A stretch of 64,000 nt of DNA from Methylomonas methanica MC09 (GTDB lineage: Bacteria; Pseudomonadota; Gammaproteobacteria; Methylococcales; Methylomonadaceae), in assembly GCF_000214665.1 (NCBI RefSeq), contig NC_015572.1:1178001-1242000 (forward strand), given 5' to 3'. The notes beneath the pieces were generated by a model. It made no database searches, was not told the DNA's origin, and saw only the letters and a program-made list of their open reading frames with translations. Each line of letters opens with the position of its first letter. Positions within the stretch are counted from its first letter, which is position 1. Shown here one piece after another: positions 17,344 through 25,600 of this stretch. The translations under genes were made by a program, and so were the position numbers.

Positions 17344-17785
17344 TTTTTGAACGTCTGCTTATTAAGTGATGAAGTTTAACTAAAAAAATTTGATTCAATA
17401 TTCGACTGGCCGGTTAGGGTCGGCTGGCGACCGTCCGCTCTTCAGATTCATCGCCGCAAAGCGGTCAATGAAATTCTGATTCCCGATAGCTGCCGTTCGC
17501 CACTGTGTCCAACCGACCCATTTTTGACGATCGCGCTTCTCCAACGCGGACGCATGGCCAAATATCGTTTTTTGGGTTTCGTTTATACGAAGCAGTCTTT
17601 CGTGGCCTCCGGCAGTCGGAGGAATGCAGACATTTGAAATGTGCGATTACGCGAACTAATCACACCGTTAAAGTTGCATTAAATACTGAAACAGGTCTTG
17701 CTAAGAAATACTGTATCGGTTAGGTTTGATTTTGCGCTAAATATTACTTTTTGATTTGCTAATTTTATGCTCCATGGAGGCGAAA
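17344..17785. other. Non-coding spacer between XrtH-associated gene and PEP-CTERM gene
   Basis: No gene is supported. It contains a third copy of the motif AAAGCGGTCA (17458-17467), found twice near the island's left end, inside a short imperfect palindrome. The last 100 bp are AT-rich and probably carry the promoter of the PEP-CTERM gene, but I cannot place -35/-10 boxes reliably. Confidence 0.35.
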
Positions 17786-18724
17786 ATGTTGAGACCGATT
17801 AGTGGTTCATTGCTCTTCACTTTTATGGCACTGATAGGAGCTGCGACGGCAGCGCGCGCCGCTTCCGTCTGTCTTGATGGGCCCGGTGCTACCGGTTTCA
17901 GCCATGGCCCGAGCACACTGGCATTCTCGAATGCCTCCGGTTTTGCTTCAACTATTACCTCTGGGCCAGTATGCGAGCCAGGTAATGTGTTGTCGACGCC
18001 CACCCTATTTGATTTCAGCGGAGCGGGTGAAGGATTAACCGGAGCCAATCAGAATGGCCTCTATAATTCAGCCACAACGATGACGGTGGCGACCCCGTCG
18101 GCAATAGGTACCGGGCGTGCAACCTCGGGTAGTAATATGGAGATTTTGTTCCGCATCAACAGTCTAAGCGGCTACAGCGGTAGTGGTACCGAGATGCTCG
18201 ATTTCGCCATTGCTGTTTCGGGTTTTGGCAGCGGCATGGCTACCGGTCCGGGTTCCAGTTTTGGCGGTACATATAACTTCAGTGCCAGCGTCGGTCAACT
18301 CAACGGGCCGATGGCGCTGCTATATACCGGCAGCGGTGGTGCTGCGCTCGGCGGTTTTGGTGGTACGACATCCGGCACGACGCCTATCCAGGTTGATACC
18401 GACTACGTGTTCAGCATCGGACAAACTTTGCAACTACTGAGCTCAGGAGGCTACGACGGTTTTAATTATGGCACTGCGAGTGCCGAATCGTGGATCCTCT
18501 CTAACTTCGAACTCGGTTTGCCTTCGCAAAGTGCCGATCTTGAATTGAGCTTCTTGATGTCCGATACCCTCGGTGTGCCGGCACCGGTGCTTAATGGACC
18601 GGTGCCCACTACAGTGCCACTACCTGCCGCTGTTTGGTTACTGGTTTCTGGGTTGGCGGGACTTGGCTGGCTAGCGAGGCGGAATCGATCGAGAAAAATT
18701 GGGTATCACTTCGTTACTGGGTAG
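17786..18724 (+). CDS. PEP-CTERM sorting-domain protein (secreted, Gly/Ser-rich)
   Basis: A 312-residue exported protein. The start ATG at 17786 is set by a clear GGAGG at 17776-17780; two earlier in-frame starts lack this. A signal peptide (~1-25) ends ARAAS. The mature part is low-complexity Gly/Ser/Thr-rich beta-type sequence without a recognised domain. The C-terminus has VPLPAAVWLL, a hydrophobic helix and the basic block ARRNRSRK, a PEP-CTERM sorting signal, with an extra ~8 residues after it. This VPLP-type signal is normally handled by an EpsH/XrtA-type exosortase, not XrtH, so its sorting enzyme is probably encoded elsewhere. Likely a surface or exopolysaccharide-associated protein. 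It lies inside the IS21-bounded segment. Confidence 0.75.
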   Translation: MLRPISGSLLFTFMALIGAATAARAASVCLDGPGATGFSHGPSTLAFSNASGFASTITSGPVCEPGNVLSTPTLFDFSGAGEGLTGANQNGLYNSATTMTVATPSAIGTGRATSGSNMEILFRINSLSGYSGSGTEMLDFAIAVSGFGSGMATGPGSSFGGTYNFSASVGQLNGPMALLYTGSGGAALGGFGGTTSGTTPIQVDTDYVFSIGQTLQLLSSGGYDGFNYGTASAESWILSNFELGLPSQSADLELSFLMSDTLGVPAPVLNGPVPTTVPLPAAVWLLVSGLAGLGWLARRNRSRKIGYHFVTG

Positions 18725-18824
18725 TTCGGGCGAAGAGGGTTACTTTCCACTCACAGCCGTTTCACGGAAACAAGTAGAAGATCTACTTTGCCTTGGAGCT
18801 CGCTGGCCCAATTTAAAAGAAAGG

Positions 18825-18891
18825 CGTGATTAGCGCGATGTAAGTCGCACCATTCGTGCGATTGCGACAATTCATCCCTGGCGTAATCACG
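18825..18891. repeat. Imperfect palindromic repeat with an inner hairpin
   Basis: Outer arms CGTGATTA (18825-18832) and TAATCACG (18884-18891) are inverted repeats. Inside, TCGCAC (18845-18850), loop CATTC, GTGCGA (18856-18861) forms a perfect small stem. It resembles dispersed REP/MITE-like palindromes, but I cannot see other copies in this window. Confidence 0.4.
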
Positions 18892-18899
18892 TCGAAATC

Positions 18900-18973
18900 G
18901 ATGGCCAGCTTTGCATCGGAACTGGTGGCGGTTTTCAATCGGAATGGCTGGTTGATTTTGGTCGGATTACGCA
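18900..18973 (-). repeat. Right IS21-like end: three TTCCGAT-type repeats and tip TACGCA
   Basis: On the plus strand TCGGA cores lie at about 18916-18920, 18939-18943 and 18962-18966, spaced 23 bp, ending in TTACGCA at 18967-18973. Read on the minus strand the tip is TGCGTAATCCGA, matching the left end TGCGTATTCCGA. The orientation is inverted, as expected for the two termini of one element. Confidence 0.65.
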
Positions 18974-18978
18974 TTCAG
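18974..18978. repeat. Right copy of 5-bp direct repeat TTCAG (putative target-site duplication)
   Basis: TTCAG directly follows the right tip ...TACGCA and is identical to the five bases directly before the left tip. Confidence 0.6.
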
Positions 18979-19111
18979 CAAAATACCGATGTAAACAGGA
19001 TGCGATTGCTGAAAATAAGGCCTGCAAATGATAAAGGAACTGATTAGCTGTTTTAGCGCCGGAGTTGGTAATTACGGTATTCCGCAGCCAATTTAGAACC
19101 CGCAATGTCGA

Positions 19112-19984
19112 TCAGCCGCGCAGACCGTTCACGTAGGCCGCCGTCAGATGATGGGCAGGCGCTTCGAATACCTGTTGGCAACGGCCGAATTCGATTAGCC
19201 GGCCGCCGCGTTCCTGCATCCAGAACAGCGCGGCATAATTGGCGATGCGGCGGGCCTGGGCCAGATTATGGGTAACGATGACGATGGTGTAGCGGCCTTG
19301 CAGACGTTTGATCAGATCTTCCACGACGGCGGACGACAGCGGGTCCAGCGCGCTGCAAGGTTCGTCCATCAACAATACCTTGGGTCGCAAGGCCAGCGCC
19401 CGGGCAATGCACAAGCGTTGTTGCTGGCCGCCGGACAGTGCCTGAGCCGGTGCTTCCAGCCGATCCTTGACTTCATCCCACAAACCGACATCCCGCAGCA
19501 CTTCCCGCAACCGGTCGTTTATTTCGGCTTGGCTACGCATGCCGTGTTCGCGCAACGGCAGTTCGATATTGCGGCGAATGGATAACGGAAACGGCACCGG
19601 TTTTTGAAAAATCATGCCGATGTCGCGGCGTAAACCTTGTACGTCCAAATCCGGACTACGCACATCGACGCCGTCAAAGCGAATGGAACCGCTGACCCGG
19701 CAGCCCGGGATCATATCGGTCAAGCGGTTTAGCGACGATAGAAAACTGGTTTTGCCGCAGCCGGAGGGCCCGATCAGGGCGGTGATGCAGCCCCGGTAAA
19801 TAGCCAGCGAGATATTTTCCAGGGCTATTTTGTCGGCATAATGCAGCGATAGATTGTCGACGCTGAGCAGCGGTTCGGGATCGCAGCAGGGCGGGCCGGC
19901 CTGCAGAGGACCGAGGGTATAAGCGTGTTCCGGCGGGTTACCGTTGTCCGCGCAGTGGGAGGTGTCGCTAATGTCGTTTGTCAT
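19112..19984 (-). CDS. pstB: Phosphate ABC transporter ATP-binding protein PstB
   Basis: A 290-residue ABC ATPase that powers high-affinity phosphate import. Walker A is GPSGCGKTSFLSSLNRL, the signature LSGGQQQRLCIARAL, Walker B VLLMDEPCSALDP, with the switch His in IVIVTHN. PstB-specific features include RDIGMIFQKPVPFPLSI. An N-terminal extension of ~40 residues precedes the ABC core. The start overlaps the pstA stop by 4 bp (ATGA). It is the last gene of pstSCAB; no phoU follows, since the next sequence is the island boundary. It is convergent with the LysR gene and the island. Confidence 0.95.
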   Translation of the reverse strand: MTNDISDTSHCADNGNPPEHAYTLGPLQAGPPCCDPEPLLSVDNLSLHYADKIALENISLAIYRGCITALIGPSGCGKTSFLSSLNRLTDMIPGCRVSGSIRFDGVDVRSPDLDVQGLRRDIGMIFQKPVPFPLSIRRNIELPLREHGMRSQAEINDRLREVLRDVGLWDEVKDRLEAPAQALSGGQQQRLCIARALALRPKVLLMDEPCSALDPLSSAVVEDLIKRLQGRYTIVIVTHNLAQARRIANYAALFWMQERGGRLIEFGRCQQVFEAPAHHLTAAYVNGLRG

Positions 19985-20817
19985 GAAGTGATAATTCTAT
20001 TGCGCAGCCAATGCTGCGTCAGGCTGCTTGCCAGACTGTTGATGATCAATAACAGTACCACTAAAACCAGTGCCGAGGCGTAGGCATTGGCATCCCCGCC
20101 AGCTACGTTCATGGCCAGGTCGTATATGTGTACGGATAGCGCGCGGCCGGAATCCATTAAGGTGTCCGGCATGCGGTCGACATAGCCGCTGGTAAAAATC
20201 AGCGCGGCGGTTTCGGCGCCGGCCCGGGCTATGCCCAGCATTAAACCCGCCATTATGGCCGGCGCGGCGGCGGGCAGCAGTAGATGAAGCAAGGCTGCGG
20301 CGCGGCTCATGCCCAACGCAGCGGCGGATACGCGGTAATCGTCCGGCACCGAGCGCAAGCCGGCTGTCGCGGTGTTGATCATGATGGGCAGCGCCATGCA
20401 GGCCAGTGTCAAACCGCCGGAAAGTATCGAAAAACCCAGCCCCAAGTAAATACAGAAAAAAGCGTTGCCGAACAAGCCGAATACGATGGACGGCACCCCG
20501 GCCAATACCTCCAGGCTGCGTTCGATTACACGGCCAAAGCGGCTGTTTGACGCGGTAAATTCGCTGAGCAAGACGGCAGTAGCCAAACCCAATGGCGCTG
20601 CGACGGCAACGGCGACCAGCACGATCAGCCCGGTCGAGACGATAATAGGCGCTATGCCGCCGGCGCGTCCGGCGTCGCTTGGCGGATTGGATAGAAATGT
20701 CCAGGACAGCCGGGGTAAACCGTTTAGAAACATGTCGGCCAGCAGCCAGATGAATACCGCGCAGATCAGCACGGCGCTCAGCCAGATCAAAAGCGTGGCC
20801 AGCCGATTTTTAAGCAT
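19981..20817 (-). CDS. pstA: Phosphate ABC transporter permease PstA
   Basis: A 278-residue inner-membrane permease with about six helices. The binding-protein-dependent transport loop contains SLEVLAGVPSIVFGLFG early and AALGMSRAAALLHLLLPAA, the EAA-type motif that docks PstB. The ATG at 20817 is chosen because it gives an 8-bp overlap with the pstC stop and a normal N-terminus; an earlier ATG at 20841 would lie deeper in pstC. It overlaps pstB by 4 bp. Confidence 0.93.
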   Translation of the reverse strand: MLKNRLATLLIWLSAVLICAVFIWLLADMFLNGLPRLSWTFLSNPPSDAGRAGGIAPIIVSTGLIVLVAVAVAAPLGLATAVLLSEFTASNSRFGRVIERSLEVLAGVPSIVFGLFGNAFFCIYLGLGFSILSGGLTLACMALPIMINTATAGLRSVPDDYRVSAAALGMSRAAALLHLLLPAAAPAIMAGLMLGIARAGAETAALIFTSGYVDRMPDTLMDSGRALSVHIYDLAMNVAGGDANAYASALVLVVLLLIINSLASSLTQHWLRNRIITS

Positions 20818-21688
20818 AAGCGGTTTTCCTGCCCAACACATCAGCCATGGAGACCAATAGCAGCACCAGCAGCATCAAGGCTAAGCCCGAAACGAACAAC
20901 GCGGCACGATGATCGCCCATCGCATAGGCCATTTCCAGGGCAACATTCGCTGTCAGGGTGCGTACCGAATCGAACAAGCTGTGCGGCTGTTGTACGGCGT
21001 TGCCGGCTACCATCAGCACCGCCATGGTTTCGCCCAGCGCCCGGCCGGCGGCCAGCAGCAAACCGGATATCAAGCCGGTGCGCGCCGCCGGCAACACGAC
21101 GCCGGCGATCATGCCCCAACGCGACAGGCCCAAGGCAGCCGCGCCGCGCAAATAGGCCGTCGGTATGGCGGCGAAGGCGGCATCGGCAATCAGCGCTACG
21201 GTGGGTAGCACCATCAAGGCCAGGACCAATATAGCGGTTAACAAGCTAACGCCGGGCGGATGCAGCCGGCCCACCAACGGCGCCAAGCTGATCAAGCCCC
21301 AAAAGCCGTATACCACCGAGGGAATGCCGGCCAGCAATTCGATCAGCCGCCGGTAACTGCCGGCCAGCAACGGCGGGGCGTAATAATGCATGAACAGGCC
21401 GGAGGCGATACCCAGCGGGCCGGCCAATAACAAGGCGCCCAGACTGGATAACAGCGTCGCCGTCAGCATGGGCATGACGTTATACAAGCCTTGGGTGGGG
21501 TGCCAGGACGCGTCGGCGAAAAAATGCGTTAAGGCCACGTGCTGTAAGACCGGCCAAGATTCGCCGAGCAGGAAGCCTAAAATCAATGCCACGACCAGGG
21601 CCGTCAGCGACGCGCAGCCGCCCAACAACCAGGCCAGCCGTTTGTCAGTGCGCGACGGGGACAAAATATTGCGCTTCGATAAGGTCAT
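20810..21688 (-). CDS. pstC: Phosphate ABC transporter permease PstC
   Basis: A ~292-residue permease that pairs with PstA to form the membrane channel. It contains LIELLAGIPSVVYGFWG and AALGLSRWGMIAGVVLPAA (EAA motif), plus GRALGETMAVLMVAGN, which is typical of PstC. The ATG at 21688 gives a basic N-terminus before the first helix; earlier in-frame ATGs at 21697 and 21730 are possible. All of them place the start inside the end of pstS (44-86 bp overlap), unusual for a pst operon, where pstS is normally set apart from pstC by a gap. Confidence 0.92.
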   Translation of the reverse strand: MTLSKRNILSPSRTDKRLAWLLGGCASLTALVVALILGFLLGESWPVLQHVALTHFFADASWHPTQGLYNVMPMLTATLLSSLGALLLAGPLGIASGLFMHYYAPPLLAGSYRRLIELLAGIPSVVYGFWGLISLAPLVGRLHPPGVSLLTAILVLALMVLPTVALIADAAFAAIPTAYLRGAAALGLSRWGMIAGVVLPAARTGLISGLLLAAGRALGETMAVLMVAGNAVQQPHSLFDSVRTLTANVALEMAYAMGDHRAALFVSGLALMLLVLLLVSMADVLGRKTAYA

Positions 21689-22502
21689 TGACGTCATATG
21701 AACTTGCAAAGTCGATGAAAGCTTTGGCAACGCCGCTGGGTTCGGTTTTGGTGACCAGATTCAAGGGTCTGGACAGCGGGAAACTGCCGTTGCGGACATT
21801 TTCCACCGAGGCTGCGATGCCGTCCAGCGGCAGCAATTTAATGGCGACCGCGTGACCGGCTTCGTATTCGGCGGCGCCGACCGACACATAGCCGATGGCA
21901 TCCGGATTGCCGGCCACGGTTTTGATGCCTTGCTGATTATCGCCTATCACGACTTGCGCTTTGATATCGGTATTGTTTAAGCCGAAGTAATGTAAAAACA
22001 ATTCCAGCGTGGAACGGCCTTCGGCTTTGTTGACGACGGTAATCGGGGCGTCGTTACCGCCAAGCGCGTTCCAGTTGGTAATTTTGCCGGTAAAAACGTC
22101 GATTATTTGTTGTTTGTCCAGTGCGGTCACCGGGTTGGTGGCATTAACGATGATACTGATCCCGTCCAGGGCAATAGTATAACTTTTCAGCTCGGCTTCC
22201 TCCGGTTTCAATGCCCGCGACGCCATGCCGATGTCGGCCAAATCCGACCGGGCATCATTGACGCCGCGAGAGGAACCGCCGGTCTGCACGTCGATACGCA
22301 CATTGGGGTGCTGCGATTCGAAGCGTTTGCCGATTTCCGCCGCCAACGGCGCCACCGTGCTGGAGCCGGTCAGTACCAGTTTTTCGGCGTGACTTGCGGC
22401 TGCCTCAGCGGTTTCGGTGCCGGGTAGATTGAGAAGGTTGGTAAAATAAGCCGCGGCTAAAATGAGCGACAGCAAGACCACGGCACCGATAGCTTTTTTC
22501 AT
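21645..22502 (-). CDS. pstS: Phosphate-binding periplasmic protein PstS
   Basis: A 285-residue periplasmic receptor for the Pst importer. A signal peptide or uncleaved anchor (~3-20) is followed by LVLTGSSTVAPLA, the phosphate-loop motif, and TGGSSRGVNDARS, the second ligand-contacting loop. The NPDAIGYVSVGAAEY block is typical of PstS-like proteins. It is the first gene of pstSCAB. The 166 bp upstream (22503-22668) should hold the promoter. I looked for a Pho box there and found only a weak CTGTAAG/CTGCAAA pair on the minus strand with 12-bp rather than 11-bp spacing. Confidence 0.93.
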   Translation of the reverse strand: MKKAIGAVVLLSLILAAAYFTNLLNLPGTETAEAAASHAEKLVLTGSSTVAPLAAEIGKRFESQHPNVRIDVQTGGSSRGVNDARSDLADIGMASRALKPEEAELKSYTIALDGISIIVNATNPVTALDKQQIIDVFTGKITNWNALGGNDAPITVVNKAEGRSTLELFLHYFGLNNTDIKAQVVIGDNQQGIKTVAGNPDAIGYVSVGAAEYEAGHAVAIKLLPLDGIAASVENVRNGSFPLSRPLNLVTKTEPSGVAKAFIDFASSYDVNDLIEAQYFVPVAH

Positions 22503-22668
22503 GATTTCTCCATTATGTGTTTGCCAGCCGGAATAGGGCGCCTGTGTATGTCGTTATTTTGCAGTTTTCCTTACAGCGCGTAGATTTTTCTGCGTTGCTA
22601 TCCCTGCAAGCATAAGTTCGCAGTGTGTTTCGGTGATGGATACGTTACCGGTAGCGATTTGGCCGAAT

Positions 22669-25600
22669 TTAGTCCACTTGTGCGCGGGGATGATGGGTCT
22701 CGTCCAGCATCCGGGTAAACGCTTCCGCCGCCATCGGTTTACCGAACAAATAGCCTTGTGCTTCGCCGCAATCGTGTTGCAATAAATACTGCGCTTGTTG
22801 TTCGGTTTCCACGCCTTCGGCGATGACTTTGAATTTCAGAATCTTGGCGATGGAAATGATGGCCAGCACGATAGCGGCGTCGTCGGCGTCGTCCATAATA
22901 TTGGCGACGAACGATTTGTCTATCTTCAGTTTGTCGAACTCGAATTGTTTGAGTTGATCCAGACTGGAATAACCGGTGCCGAAATCGTCGATCGAGATTT
23001 GCATGCCGGCTTCTTTCAATTGCGCCAGTACCGCGCGTTTCCGTTCCGGGTGACGGATAAACAGACTTTCCGTTAACTCCAGTTCCAAATATTCGGGCGG
23101 CAACCCCGTTTGAGCGACAATATCGATGACTTGGGTGGAGAAGTATTCTTGGTCCAACTGTCGGGCTGAAACATTGACCGCCATGATGAAGGGCGCATAG
23201 CCGGCTTGTTGCCAAGTCTGGTTTTGCCGGCAAGCCGTTTGCAATACCCAGGCGCCTATGTCTTCGATCAAGCCGATTTCCTCGGCAACCGGAATGAACA
23301 CGTCGGGCGGAATAAAACCGAGCTCCGGATGTTGCCAGCGGATCAAGGCTTCCGCGCCGATGATGCGGCCGCTGGCCAAGTCGATTTGCGGTTGGTAGTT
23401 TAGATAAAATTCATGGCGCCGTAGCGCACGGCGCAAATCGCTCTCCAGGCGCAATTTGGACGACACGGCGAATTCCATGCTGTCTTCATAAAAGCAATAG
23501 GTATTGCCTTGCTCCTTGGCGCGGTACATCGCCGTATCGGCATGTTTGATCAGCAGGCCGCTATCGACACCGTCGCCCGGAAACAAGGAGATGCCGATAC
23601 TGGCGCTGATATAAAATTCCTGCTCCATCAGTACAAACGGCATAGCGATATTTCGACAGATTTTATCGGCTACCGCCGCCGCGATATGCGGACCGTCGAT
23701 TTTTTCCAGCAACAGAGTAAATTCGTCGCCGCCGAAACGGGAGACCAGATCTTCCTTACGCACGCAGCCTTGAATCCGCTCCGCGGCGGCTTTCAGCATT
23801 TGGTCGCCGACATCGTGGCCCATGGTGTCGTTGGTCAGTTTGAAGCGGTCTAAATCCAGGAACAGCACCGCGTGCAAATACTCTTGATTGGCGGTACAGT
23901 TTATGACTGTATTCAATCTATCCATGAATTGCGCGCGGTTGGCCAGATTGGTCAGCGGATCGTGATAGGCCAGACGGTTCAACGTACGCTGGCTGTGGCT
24001 GGCCTCCAGTAACAGCGCGATACGTTTGCGCAATACCGCGAAATGGATGGGTTTGGGAATGTAGTCGTTGGCGCCGGTGGAAAAGGCCAGTTCGACCGAA
24101 TGTTCGTCCTCCAAAGCGGTAATCATTAGAATGGGAACTTCGGCGCCGTTGGGTAGCGCCCGGATGTGTTTGCAGGCCTCGAACCCGTTCAATTCCGGCA
24201 TCATCGCGTCCATTAATATCAGGTCGGCCATATTGCGTTGGGAAAGATTTACCGCCATATGGCCGGTACTGGCCACATCGACCACGTAACCGTCTTTTTC
24301 CAAAATATCCTGCAAGGCAAAGCGCATCGCTCTATCGTCATCGGCTATCAGAATTCGCGGACCGAAGGGTTCGGCGGGTGCTTCGTCAATGACCGCGCCG
24401 CTTTCCTGTTGCAGCAATTGTTCGATGAGTCGGTATTCTTCGCGCAGCTGTGCCAACAGCGCGTCGCCGGCTTCGATCTCTTGCCGGTCGGCCTGTTCTT
24501 CCAGTTGCCGGGCGATGGCCGCCAGTTTTTCCGCGCCCAGATTACGGCTGGCGCCTTTCAGGCTGTGGGCCAAGTCGCGTAATTTTAGATAGTCGTTCGT
24601 CGTCAGGGTAAGGCCGATCTGCTCGATTTGCTGCGGCGTGTCCTCCAAATAAAAACCCAGCATTTTGACGAAACCCTGGCCGATTTCTTCGCGTAGCTGA
24701 TTCAACACCCGATTGTCCAATGTTTCCAGCGTTTGGATATTAGCGGGCAATGGATTTGGTTCCGCCGGTTTCGAGCGTTGGTCCAGCCAGCTTAGCAATT
24801 TGTCGCGCAACGGGCTCAGCTTGATGGGTTTGGAAAGATAATCGTTCATACCGGCCGACAGGCATAAATCATTGTCCCCCTGGCGGGCATTGGCCGTCAT
24901 TGCCACAATAGGCAGTAGCCCGACCGGTTCCGCCATCAGCCGAATACGGCGGGTGGCTTCGAAGCCGTCCATGTTAGGCATGTGACAATCCATCAAAACC
25001 AAGTCGAAACTTTTGCGCTGCAGCCATTCCAGCGCTTCCACACCCGAAGCGGCGATTTCGTACGTGCAACCGAGCCTATCCAGCATGCCGGCCGCCACCA
25101 TTTGGCTGGCTCTATTGTCTTCAACGATTAATATACTGTATCCCAAGGCTTCGGGGCGCGGGGTTTCCGTTGGTAAAACAGCAGCGGGCGAGGGTTCTTG
25201 ATAGTTCTGGCCGACGGTTAAAATAAAATCGTAGAGCCGGGATGCCTGTATCGGTTTGGTCAGGTTGGCCGCCACATTCGGCAAATTGGTCATTCGGTTG
25301 GGATTACCCGGATTGGACAGCAGGATAATTTTGAGTTCGGTCAGCGCCGGGTCGCGGGCAATCAGGTCGATCCAGCCGTTATCGCCGGCGTCTTTAAGGT
25401 CGATAATCGCAAATTGATAAGCCGCGTCCTGTTCGCTGGCGGAACGCAGTATGTCGACGGCGCGGATGCCGTAACTGCAGTGGCTGTGGTGGATATGCCA
25501 ATGATCCAGGCTATGAGCCAGGAATTGCCGCATTTTATCGTTTTCGGTGACCAGCAATATCCGCAAATGCGCAAAATAGGCCTGCCGAGACTCCAATAAT

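Larger units (their letters stand above)
5925..18973. mobile_element. Putative non-autonomous 13,049-bp element with IS21-type ends carrying the Rhs/exosortase island
   Basis: The segment starts TGCGTATTCCGATT and ends AATC...TCGGATTACGCA on the same strand, an inverted pair. Each end holds three spaced TTCCGAT-type repeats about 23-25 bp apart, the organisation of IS21-family termini where IstA binds several sites. The dinucleotide tips are TG...CA. Flanks carry a perfect TTCAG direct repeat. No istA/istB-like gene lies inside. Cargo is the toroid/IPTL-CTERM protein, Rhs toxin, orphan tip, immunity protein, XrtH pair and a PEP-CTERM protein. Outside lie convergent LysR and pstB genes, which would be about 165 bp apart without the insert. 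Family knowledge supplies the IS21 interpretation; movement as one unit is inference. Confidence 0.6.

Noticed and set aside
22560..22600. Possible Pho box upstream of pstS
   Set aside because: Only a degenerate CTGTAAG/CTGCAAA pair with 12-bp spacing on the minus strand; not close enough to the 11-bp CTGTCAT repeats.
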